From: RYN-230 sp963717125
GTDB lineage: Bacteria; Actinomycetota; Actinomycetes; Streptosporangiales; Streptosporangiaceae
Direction of reading: 5' to 3'
DNA length: 64,000 nucleotides
Assembly (NCBI GenBank): GCA_963717125.1
Contig: CAVQVG010000017.1
Coordinates: forward strand, 372,001-436,000
How positions within the stretch are numbered: position 1 is the stretch's first letter; every line of letters begins with the position of its first letter. The position numbers and the translations under genes were made by a program. This document shows positions 56,985 to 64,000 of this stretch, one piece after another. The notes under the pieces were generated by a model that worked only from the letters and a program-made list of their open reading frames with translations, made no database searches and was not told the DNA's origin.

Positions 56985-58325
56985 ATGTCCCGTACTCTCC
57001 GGCAGGCCGCATCTCTCGCCGCCGCGGCGGCCTGTGCCGCCGCCTTACTCGCCGTTCCGGCCGGTGCGCAGGCCGCCGCGGCCGCCGCCAGGACACCCGG
57101 CGGCTTCCCGGCCGGCGCCCGGCTCTTCGTCCCGCCGCCGTCCGCCGGGGCGCCGCAGCAGATCGCCCAGTTGCTGGCGAGCCATGACCGTAAGGACGCG
57201 GCGCTGGTCGCCGAGATGGAAGCGATCCCGCGGGCTGTCTGGTTCACCAGCGGCACGCCGGCCCAGGTCGAGCGGCAGGTCCGGGAGACGATGCGGGAAG
57301 CGGCCGCCGAGCGCGCCGTACCGGTCCTGGTCGCCTACGACATCCCCGGCCGGGACTGCGCCCAGTACTCGGCCGGCGGGGCGCTGAACCAGGCCGACTA
57401 CCAGGCGTGGATCGGCGCCTTCGCCCAGGGCATCGGGGCCGGCCAGGCCATCGTCATCCTGGAGCCGGACGCGCTGGGCAACCTGCCCTCGGCCTGCGGG
57501 CTGTCCTCGTCCGTGTACCCGTTCACCGACGCCGAGCGGATCGCCGAGCTCCAGTTCGGGGTCAAGACGCTCGGCCAGGACCCCGGCGCGCAGGTCTACC
57601 TGGATGGCACGCACAGTGCCTGGCAGTCGGTGGGCACCATGGCCCAGCGGCTGCTCAAGGCCGGCGTCCAGGACGCACGGGGGTTCTTCGTCAACGTGTC
57701 GAACTACCAGCCCACCCCGGAGCTGGTCGACTACGGGACCTGGATCTCGGACTGCATCGCGATGGTCACCGACTCGGCGAACCCCTATTACGGCAACCCG
57801 TCGGCGTGCGCGAGCCAGTACTACCCGGCCACGCAGAGCGATTTCAGCACCTGGGGCCTGACCACGCAGTGGTACGCGGCCAACCTGGGCAGCGCGGTCG
57901 CCGGCACGCACTTCGTCATCGACACCAGCCGGAACGGCACCGGCCCGGACAGCATGCAGCAGTACGCCACCGCGCCGTACGACCAGCCAGCCAGCGTGAC
58001 CGCCACGCTCGCGTCCGGGAACTGGTGCAACCCGCCGGGGGCCGGGCTGGGCCTGCGGCCGACCACGGCCACCGGCGTTCCGCTGCTGGATGCCTACCTG
58101 TGGGTCAAGACCCCGGGCCAGTCCGACGGCCAGTGCGACGCCGCGGGTGGCGTCCGGGCCTGGGACTACACCGCCTACACCCAGCCGGGATGGCCGGCCG
58201 CGACCGCGGATCAGGCGCTGTTCGACCCGCTGTGGGGCATTGACGACCCGGCCGCCGGGGCGTGGTTCCCGCAGCAGGCCGAGCAACTGGCGCAGCTGGC
58301 CAGCCCGGCGCTGCCCACCCGCTGA
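56985..58325 (+). CDS. secreted GH6 cellulase
   Basis: Exported glycoside hydrolase family 6 enzyme, 446 residues, without a carbohydrate-binding module. After the Ala-rich signal peptide the domain shows VPVLVAYDIPGRDC, the general acid Asp in AIVILEPDALGNLP, GFFVNVSNY, HFVIDTSRNGTG and the conserved end WVKTPGQSDGQC. Family members release cellobiose from the non-reducing end or act as endoglucanases, and the loop lengths needed to tell these apart cannot be judged by eye. It complements the reducing-end GH48 enzyme of the same island. Confidence 0.95.
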   Translation: MSRTLRQAASLAAAAACAAALLAVPAGAQAAAAAARTPGGFPAGARLFVPPPSAGAPQQIAQLLASHDRKDAALVAEMEAIPRAVWFTSGTPAQVERQVRETMREAAAERAVPVLVAYDIPGRDCAQYSAGGALNQADYQAWIGAFAQGIGAGQAIVILEPDALGNLPSACGLSSSVYPFTDAERIAELQFGVKTLGQDPGAQVYLDGTHSAWQSVGTMAQRLLKAGVQDARGFFVNVSNYQPTPELVDYGTWISDCIAMVTDSANPYYGNPSACASQYYPATQSDFSTWGLTTQWYAANLGSAVAGTHFVIDTSRNGTGPDSMQQYATAPYDQPASVTATLASGNWCNPPGAGLGLRPTTATGVPLLDAYLWVKTPGQSDGQCDAAGGVRAWDYTAYTQPGWPAATADQALFDPLWGIDDPAAGAWFPQQAEQLAQLASPALPTR

Positions 58326-58331
58326 GAGCAC

Positions 58332-58364
58332 GGCTGGCCCGGTCCGCAGGTGGCCGGGCCAGCC
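58332..58364 (+). terminator. 11-bp stem terminator after GH6
   Basis: GGCTGGCCCGG (58332-58342) pairs with CCGGGCCAGCC (58354-58364) around an 11-base loop, seven bases past the GH6 stop. Confidence 0.7.
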
Positions 58365-58593
58365 CGGCGCAGCCGCACCCGGCGGCGCCCGCCGCCGAAA
58401 GTTTCCGCACCCAGCGGCCGGTGTTCCGCCCGCTGACGTCCACGACCTGGGCAAACGCGGCCAGTCCCCGGGACGCGCCCAGCCGCCTTGGCCGGCCCGC
58501 CGCGGCACCTAACGTCCGCACCGGGCGCGTCCGCACCGGGCGCGCCCGGGACCGGGACAGCCCCGGACCGGGACCGGCTGAGGAGGACCAGCC

Positions 58594-60366
58594 ATGAGAA
58601 CGGCGTTCAGCGGCTTGGTGAAACGCGCCCGGGGAGTCGCCTGCGTGCTGGCGGCCGGCGGGCTCAGCCTGAGCGGAGCGCTGGCCGGGCCGGCGCCCGC
58701 CAGCGCGGCCAGCTCAGCCTGCACGGTGGCCTACACGGTGGTGAACAGCTGGCCGGGCGGCTTCCAGGCGGACATCACGATCACCAACAACGGGCCCGCG
58801 CTCGGCAGCTGGGCGCTGGCCTTCAACTTCCCCAACGCGCAGCAGATCAGCGGCGGCTGGTCCGCGACCTACGCGCAGAACGGCCAGGCCGTGACGGCGA
58901 CCAGCCTGAGCTACAACGGGGCGCTGGCCACCGGGGCGGCCACGTCGATCGGGTTCACCGGCACGGTCGGCGCGACGGACGCCGTGCCCAGCTACTTCAC
59001 GGTCAACGGCTACGCCTGCAACGGCGCGGCGCAGCTCCCGTCGGTCCAGATCACCAGCCCGGCGGCAGGCGGCAGCTATCCGCCGGGGACGAGCATCCCG
59101 ATCACGGCCAGCGCCAGCGAGCCCACCGCGTCGATCAGCAAGGTGGAGTTCTTCGCCGCGTTAACGCAGCCCGGCACGTCGCCGACCCCGGTGCTGATCG
59201 GCACCGCGACGGCCAGCCCGTACACCGTGACCTGGTCCGACGTCACCGCGGGCTACTACGCGCTGACGGCGGAGGCGTTCGACAGCGCCGGGGCGACCAA
59301 CACGTCGGCGGCCGACCCGGTCAGCGTGGTGCCGGTCAGCAGCACCGCGCCGCAGCTGCACGTGTCCGGGAACCAGCTGGTGACCGCGAGCGGCAGCCCG
59401 GTGGTGCTGCACGGGGTGGACCGCTCCGGCGGCGAGTTCGCCTGCGTGCAGGGCACCGGCATCTGGAACGGGCCGATGGACCAGGCCTCGATCACCGCGA
59501 TGAAGAGCTGGGGCGTCACCGCGGTCCGGGTTCCGCTGAACGAGGCCTGCTGGAACGGTGAGTCCTACGTGAGCCCGGCCTACGCGGGCGCCGCGTATCA
59601 GCAGGCCGTCGAGCAGTATGTGAACCTGCTCAACGACAACGGCATCGTGGCCATCCTGGACCTGCACTGGACCGACGGCGCGTACACCGGGACGTCGGCC
59701 GGGTGCTCGTCGGCCCAGGCGACGTGCCAGAAGCCGATGCCGGACGCGGCCGAGGCGATCCCGTTCTGGACCTCGGTGGCCACCGCGTTCAAGGGCAACG
59801 ACGCGGTGATCTTCGACCTGTTCAACGAGCCGTACCCGGAGCGGGCGGACAGCTACAACGAGACCGAGGGCTGGCAGTGCTGGCTCAACGGAGGGTCATC
59901 CTGCGTCGGCATCTCGTACCCGGTAGCCGGGATGCAGTCCATGGTGACCGCGATCCGCGGGGCCGGCGCGAACAACGTGATCATGCTGGGCGGCCTGGAG
60001 TACGCCAACGACCTGACCCAGTGGCTGGCCTACGAGCCGGCTGACCCGGACCACAACCTGGTCGCGTCCTGGCACTCGTACAACTTCAACACCTGCTCCA
60101 CCCAGTCGTGCTGGACCAGCCAGATCGCCCCGGTCGCCGCGGTGGTGCCGGTGATCGCCGGGGAGATCGGCGAGAACGACTGCGCGGACAGCTACCTGAA
60201 CTCGCTGCTGCCGTGGCTGGATGCGCAGAAGATCAGCTACCTGGCGTGGACCTGGAACAACTGGGACTGCTCCCAGGGGCCCGCGCTGATCACCGACTAC
60301 TCCGGCGACCCCACCCCGTACGGCGCCGGCTACGAAGCCCACCTCCAATCCCTGGCCGGCGGCTGA
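58594..60366 (+). CDS. secreted GH5 endoglucanase with CBM2 and Ig-like domain
   Basis: Exported enzyme of 590 residues; GAGGAGG precedes the ATG. The signal peptide ends near PASAAS. CBM2 (SACTVAYTVVNSWPGGF to VNGYACNG) is followed by a Big-type Ig-like domain (PSVQITSPAAGGSYPPGTS to ADPVSVVPV) instead of a Pro/Thr linker, then GH5: QLHVSGNQLVTASGSPVVLHGVDRSG, acid/base in IFDLFNEPY, nucleophile in VIAGEIGEND. The catalytic domain closely matches the gene at 54170, indicating duplication followed by swap of the connecting module. Confidence 0.94.
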   Translation: MRTAFSGLVKRARGVACVLAAGGLSLSGALAGPAPASAASSACTVAYTVVNSWPGGFQADITITNNGPALGSWALAFNFPNAQQISGGWSATYAQNGQAVTATSLSYNGALATGAATSIGFTGTVGATDAVPSYFTVNGYACNGAAQLPSVQITSPAAGGSYPPGTSIPITASASEPTASISKVEFFAALTQPGTSPTPVLIGTATASPYTVTWSDVTAGYYALTAEAFDSAGATNTSAADPVSVVPVSSTAPQLHVSGNQLVTASGSPVVLHGVDRSGGEFACVQGTGIWNGPMDQASITAMKSWGVTAVRVPLNEACWNGESYVSPAYAGAAYQQAVEQYVNLLNDNGIVAILDLHWTDGAYTGTSAGCSSAQATCQKPMPDAAEAIPFWTSVATAFKGNDAVIFDLFNEPYPERADSYNETEGWQCWLNGGSSCVGISYPVAGMQSMVTAIRGAGANNVIMLGGLEYANDLTQWLAYEPADPDHNLVASWHSYNFNTCSTQSCWTSQIAPVAAVVPVIAGEIGENDCADSYLNSLLPWLDAQKISYLAWTWNNWDCSQGPALITDYSGDPTPYGAGYEAHLQSLAGG

Positions 60367-60734
60367 CGCCTGGCTTGAGCCCGGCGGGCCGCCGGGGTGG
60401 GGAGCGGCCCGGCGGGCGGGTGGGGGATTTCAGGTAATTTCATCTGGCTGGCTCGCAGACACGGGTTTGACCTGGGGAAAGGGCCGCGCGGTCAGGGGTG
60501 GCGGAGGCGGCTCTGGACCCCTGGAATGGCCGGCCGATACGTTCCACGCGAGTCACCGGCCGCGGCACCCTCACGCCCGCGGCCGGCGCCACTGCCCGCG
60601 CGGTACCCCGACACGGTCCCGCGGGGACCGTGCCCGGCGCACCCCCGCCGGGCACGGTCCCCCCACCGGGACCGGCTCGATCAGCATGCTCACCCTGGCC
60701 CGGGGCCTGACCCGGCCGTCTGGAGGCAACTGAC
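60367..60734 (+). promoter_or_regulatory. GH5 leader with mutually exclusive hairpins
   Basis: No gene is supported in these 368 bases. CACGGTCCC (60612-60620), GGGACCGTG (60624-60632) and a second CACGGTCCC (60653-60661) allow two alternative stems. The stronger pairs 60623-60639 with 60646-60662 (17 bases, perfect). It lies 73 bases before the ATG, an attenuator-like layout, or else a late terminator of the upstream gene. TTTCAGGTAATTTCAT (60428-60443) is an AT-rich spot that may hold an operator or promoter. GGAGG precedes the ATG. Confidence 0.55.
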
Positions 60735-62387
60735 ATGTGGTTTCCCAGGCCGGTGATGGCGCTGGCCGGCACGCTGGCCCTGGTGGCCGGCGGGCTGGCC
60801 GGGGCCGGTGCGTTAAGCAGCGCGGCGGCGAGCGGCGCGACCGGCGGCACGGCCCAGCTGACGGCGGCCAAAGCGGCGCTGGCCAGCAGCGTCGGCGCCG
60901 GGTACTGGCACACCAGCGGCAACCAGATCATGGACGCCGCGGGCAACCCGGTGCGGATCGCGGGGATCAACTGGTACGGCTTCGAGACCCCGGACGAGAT
61001 CGCGCACGGCCTGTGGGCGCAGGACTACCACACGATCATCAACGACATCGCGAAACTCGGCTACAACACGATCCGGATCCCGTTCTCCAACCAGATGGTG
61101 GAGGACCCGATCGTGCCGCAGAACCTGAGCTTCTACAACAACACCGGCCCGATCAACACCGACCTGGCCGGGCTGACCTCGCTGCAGGACCTGCAGAAGA
61201 TCGTCACGTACGCGGGCCAGGTCGGGCTCAAGGTCATCCTGGATGACCACCGGTCCGAGGCCGGTGAGTCCGCGGAGGCCAACGGCCTCTGGTACACCAG
61301 CACCTACACCAGCCAGGACTGGGTCAACGACTGGGTCACGCTGGCCAAGATGTTCGCGGGCAACCCCACGGTGATCGGCTTCGACCTGCGCAACGAGCCG
61401 CACACGCCGGCCGGCGACACGTACGCCCAGGGCGCGACCTGGGGCACCGGGGACACCAGCACCGACATCCGGCTGGCCTACGAGCAGGCGGGCAACGCGG
61501 TCCTCGCGGTGGACCCGAACGCGCTGATCTTCTGCGAGGGGATCAGCGAGAACCCGACGTCCTCGGGCAGCTTCAACTCCACCTGGTGGGGCGGCGACCT
61601 GGCCGAGGCCGGCCAGGACCCGGTCACGCTGAGCTCGCCGGGGCACGTGGTGTACTCCGCGCACGACTACGGCCCGAACCTGTTCCAGCAGACCTGGTTC
61701 AACTCCTCGACCACGCCGGCCAGCCTCGACGCGGTGTGGAACGCCAACTGGGGCTACCTGTACAGCCAGGACATCGCGCCGGTCTGGGTGGGCGAGTTCG
61801 GCACCGACAACACGGCGGCGGACGTGCAGAGCAGCGCGGCCGGCTCGCAGGGCCAGTGGTTCCAGAGCCTGGTCAGCTACCTGGCCGCCAACCCGTGGAT
61901 GGGCTGGACCTACTGGGCGCTGAACGGCGAGGACTCCTACGACCTGCTGGACAGCAACTACGACCCGACCCCGGTGAGCGCGCTGAAACAGTCGCTGCTG
62001 GCCTCGATCCAGTTCGGGGTGCCCGGGGCGGTGAACGGCACCCCGCCGCCGACCGGCAGCGCGGCGCCGGTCGCCTGCTCGGCGGCGTACTCGCTGACCA
62101 ACACCTGGGCGGGCGGTTTCCAGGCGCAGATCGTGCTGACCAACACCGGGAGCAGCGCGATCAGCCCGTGGACGCTGACCTGGACATTCCCCGGTGACCA
62201 GAAGATCGCCAGCATGTGGACGGCGACGTACACCCAGTCCGGGGAGCAGGTGACCGCGGCCAACGAGCCGTACAACGCCACCATCCCGCCGTCCGGGTCG
62301 GTCACCATCGGCTTCACCGGGAGCTACACCAGCAGCGACAGTTCGCCGACCAGCTTCGCAGTCAACGGGACGGGATGCGCGGCGTGA
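60735..62387 (+). CDS. secreted GH5 cellulase with C-terminal CBM2
   Basis: Exported enzyme of 550 residues from a different GH5 subgroup to the other two. After the signal peptide (GTLALVAGGLAGAGALSSAAA) the barrel shows WHTSGNQIMDAAGNPVRIAGINWYG, LGYNTIRIPFSNQM, LKVILDDHR, the acid/base in GFDLRNEPH, HDYGPN and the nucleophile in VWVGEFGT. A Pro/Thr spacer leads to CBM2 (ACSAAYSLTNTWAGGF to VNGTGCAA), which ends the protein. The stop overlaps the GTG of the GH30 gene, so these two enzymes are co-translated. Confidence 0.94.
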   Translation: MWFPRPVMALAGTLALVAGGLAGAGALSSAAASGATGGTAQLTAAKAALASSVGAGYWHTSGNQIMDAAGNPVRIAGINWYGFETPDEIAHGLWAQDYHTIINDIAKLGYNTIRIPFSNQMVEDPIVPQNLSFYNNTGPINTDLAGLTSLQDLQKIVTYAGQVGLKVILDDHRSEAGESAEANGLWYTSTYTSQDWVNDWVTLAKMFAGNPTVIGFDLRNEPHTPAGDTYAQGATWGTGDTSTDIRLAYEQAGNAVLAVDPNALIFCEGISENPTSSGSFNSTWWGGDLAEAGQDPVTLSSPGHVVYSAHDYGPNLFQQTWFNSSTTPASLDAVWNANWGYLYSQDIAPVWVGEFGTDNTAADVQSSAAGSQGQWFQSLVSYLAANPWMGWTYWALNGEDSYDLLDSNYDPTPVSALKQSLLASIQFGVPGAVNGTPPPTGSAAPVACSAAYSLTNTWAGGFQAQIVLTNTGSSAISPWTLTWTFPGDQKIASMWTATYTQSGEQVTAANEPYNATIPPSGSVTIGFTGSYTSSDSSPTSFAVNGTGCAA

Positions 62388-64000
62388 CCCACCGCACCGT
62401 CCTGCCCTACGCCGCGGCGCTCGCGCTGATCGCCGCGGGGATGGTCGCGGTGTCCGGCCCGGCCCTGGCGGCGGACACCGCGACCATCAACGGCGCCACC
62501 AGCTACCAGACCATCACCGGGTTCGGGGCCTCCGAGGCCTTCGGCGAGGCCGAGACCGTGATGAACCTGCCCGCCGCCGAGCAGCAGCAGGTGCTGAACC
62601 TGCTCTACAGCCCGGCCAGCGGGGCGGGCCTGACCATCTTGCGCAACGAGATCAGCGCTGACTCCGGCAGCACGATCGAGCCGTCCGCGCCGGCCAGCCC
62701 CACCGCGACGCCCAGCTACGTGTCGCTGGCCTCGATCAACCAGGATGCGGGCCAGTTGTGGTTCGCCCAGCAGATCAAGGCGGACTACGGGGTGAGCAAC
62801 GTGTTCGCCGATGCGTGGAGCGCCCCGGCGTTCATGAAGACCAACGACTCGGCGGACAACGGGGGCGCGCTGTGCGGGGTCACCGGGGCTACGTGCGCCA
62901 GCGGTGACTGGCGCCAGGCCTACGCCAGCTACCTGGAGCAGTACGCGGCGGATTACGCGGCGGCCGGGGTGCCGCTGAGCTACGTCGGCCCGGAGAACGA
63001 GGCCAACCTGTCCACCAGCTACGACAGCATGCAGCTGAGCCCGGCGCAGACCGCGAACTTCCTGGACGTGCTCGGCCCGACCATGGCCGCCTCCGGCCTG
63101 CCCACCCACGTGGAGTGCTGCGCCACCGAGGGCTGGGACTACGCGCAGCAGTACGCCGCGGCCATCGAGGCGGACCCCACGGCCAGCGCGGACACCGCCG
63201 CGTTCACCAGCCACGGCTACACCGAAGCGCCGGATTCCCCGCTCACCGGCTGGACCAAGCCGGCCTGGGAGACGGAGTGGTCCACGTTCGAGAGCTGGGA
63301 CCCGGCCTGGGACGATGGCACCGACGCCTCCGGCATGAGCTGGGCGCAGAACATCTACAACGGGCTGGCCAACGCCAACCTGAACGCGTTCCTGTACTGG
63401 TGGGGCAGCACGACGCCGTCGGAGAACGGGGACAACGAGGGGCTGGTCGAGATCAACGGCGGGGCGGTCACCCCGTCCGGCCGGCTGTGGGCGTTCGCCA
63501 ACTACAGCGACTTTGTCCGGCCCGGCGCCGTCCGCATCGCCGCCGCCAGTTCCAACAGCGCGGTCGAGATGACCGCGTTCCGGAACACCAACGGCACCGT
63601 GGCCATCGTCGCGCTGAACACCGCGACCAGCGCCGACCCGATCACCTACGCGGTGTCCGGCACCGGCACGCCCAACGGCGCGACCGTCACGCCGTACCTG
63701 AGCAACGCCGCCAGCGATGCGGCCGCCCAGGCCACCACGTCGGTCAGCGGTGGCCAGTTCAGCGCCACCATCCCGGCCCGCTCCCTGGTCACCTACGTGG
63801 TCGGGGCCAGCGGCGGGCCGACCCCGACGCCCACGCCGACGCCGACCGGCACGCCCACGCCGACCGCCTCGCCGACGCCCACTCCGAGCAGCACGCCCAC
63901 TCCGAGCAGCACGCCCACTGCGAGCAGCACGCCCAGCCTGGCCTGCACGGTCAGCTACGCCACGCAGAGTCAGTGGGCCGGCGGCTTCGTGGCCAGCGTG
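62384..64000 (+). CDS. secreted GH30 glycosidase, 3' partial, entering a CBM2
   Basis: Frame open to the window's end (539 codons). GTG overlaps the preceding stop as GTGA. The signal peptide (VLPYAAALALIAAGMVAVSGPALA) precedes a GH30 (alpha/beta)8 barrel with side beta-domain: TITGFGASEAFGEAE, LTILRNEISAD, the acid/base in YVGPENEANLS, the nucleophile in WETEWSTFES and WWGSTTPSENG. The barrel is followed by a long Pro/Thr/Ser linker made of PTPTPT and TPSS repeats and the start of a CBM2 (LACTVSYATQSQWAGGF). Xylanase or glucuronoxylanase activity is the best guess for this subgroup, with glucosylceramidase-like activity less likely. Confidence 0.9.
   Translation, partial: MTHRTVLPYAAALALIAAGMVAVSGPALAADTATINGATSYQTITGFGASEAFGEAETVMNLPAAEQQQVLNLLYSPASGAGLTILRNEISADSGSTIEPSAPASPTATPSYVSLASINQDAGQLWFAQQIKADYGVSNVFADAWSAPAFMKTNDSADNGGALCGVTGATCASGDWRQAYASYLEQYAADYAAAGVPLSYVGPENEANLSTSYDSMQLSPAQTANFLDVLGPTMAASGLPTHVECCATEGWDYAQQYAAAIEADPTASADTAAFTSHGYTEAPDSPLTGWTKPAWETEWSTFESWDPAWDDGTDASGMSWAQNIYNGLANANLNAFLYWWGSTTPSENGDNEGLVEINGGAVTPSGRLWAFANYSDFVRPGAVRIAAASSNSAVEMTAFRNTNGTVAIVALNTATSADPITYAVSGTGTPNGATVTPYLSNAASDAAAQATTSVSGGQFSATIPARSLVTYVVGASGGPTPTPTPTPTGTPTPTASPTPTPSSTPTPSSTPTASSTPSLACTVSYATQSQWAGGFVASV

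Overview
The window is GC-rich throughout, uses GTG and ATG starts, and is packed with overlapping ATGA, GTGA or TGATG gene junctions. It carries CBM2-type cellulases, DUF574-type methyltransferases, a DinB/maleylpyruvate-isomerase-like protein and a helix-turn-helix/NB-ARC/TPR regulator. Together these point to a large-genome filamentous actinomycete of the Streptosporangiales/Catenulisporales kind. I cannot name a species from the sequence alone. The first gene (an aminotransferase) and the last (a GH30 glycosidase) run off the window.

Layout. 1-2975: a three-gene sugar block of DegT-type aminotransferase, NAD-dependent epimerase/dehydratase and GT28-like glycosyltransferase. 2972-6395 (minus): a response regulator, a histidine kinase, a TlpA-like thioredoxin with an apparent frameshift, and a one-pass membrane protein. 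6809-13969 (plus): a complete heme-copper oxidase operon made of a cupredoxin-like protein, subunits II, I and III, the CtaG assembly factor, heme O synthase, and two related small membrane proteins. 13979-18257: a HAMP-type sensor kinase, a DinB-like protein, a polytopic membrane protein and an OmpR-type regulator. 18370-21441: a LolA/RseB-like exported protein with an ABC exporter. 21438-27200: an acyl-CoA synthetase, a DinG/XPD-like helicase (frameshifted) and a RecQ-like helicase. 27332-30307: an overlapping operon of MDR dehydrogenase, PTPS-like protein, GT4 glycosyltransferase and histidine phosphatase. 30599-34984: an ABC exporter, a lipoprotein and a NarL-type two-component pair, closed by a strong AT-rich hairpin. 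35001-36800: a decayed stretch, then an AraC/VOC pair. 36867-42525: a DUF574 methyltransferase, a STAND regulator and a degenerate membrane kinase.

42687-64000 is a plant cell-wall degradation island. It holds a secreted arabinofuranosidase-like enzyme with FN3 and CBM2 modules, a GH48 cellobiohydrolase, three GH5 enzymes, a GH6 enzyme, a GH30 enzyme, an orphan sugar-type substrate-binding lipoprotein, a two-domain FKBP lipoprotein, a second DUF574 methyltransferase and two LacI-family regulators. Several palindromes that look like LacI-family operators sit in its intergenic regions. The likely logic is that the LacI proteins sense released oligosaccharides and derepress the secreted cellulases, while the binding protein captures products.

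Recurring oddities are as follows. A dispersed repeat family occurs at three loci and is read through as protein sequence in two genes. Three apparent frameshifts fall in homopolymer or repeat tracts. A leader before one GH5 gene can form mutually exclusive hairpins. The kinase next to the STAND regulator has lost its HRD catalytic motif.
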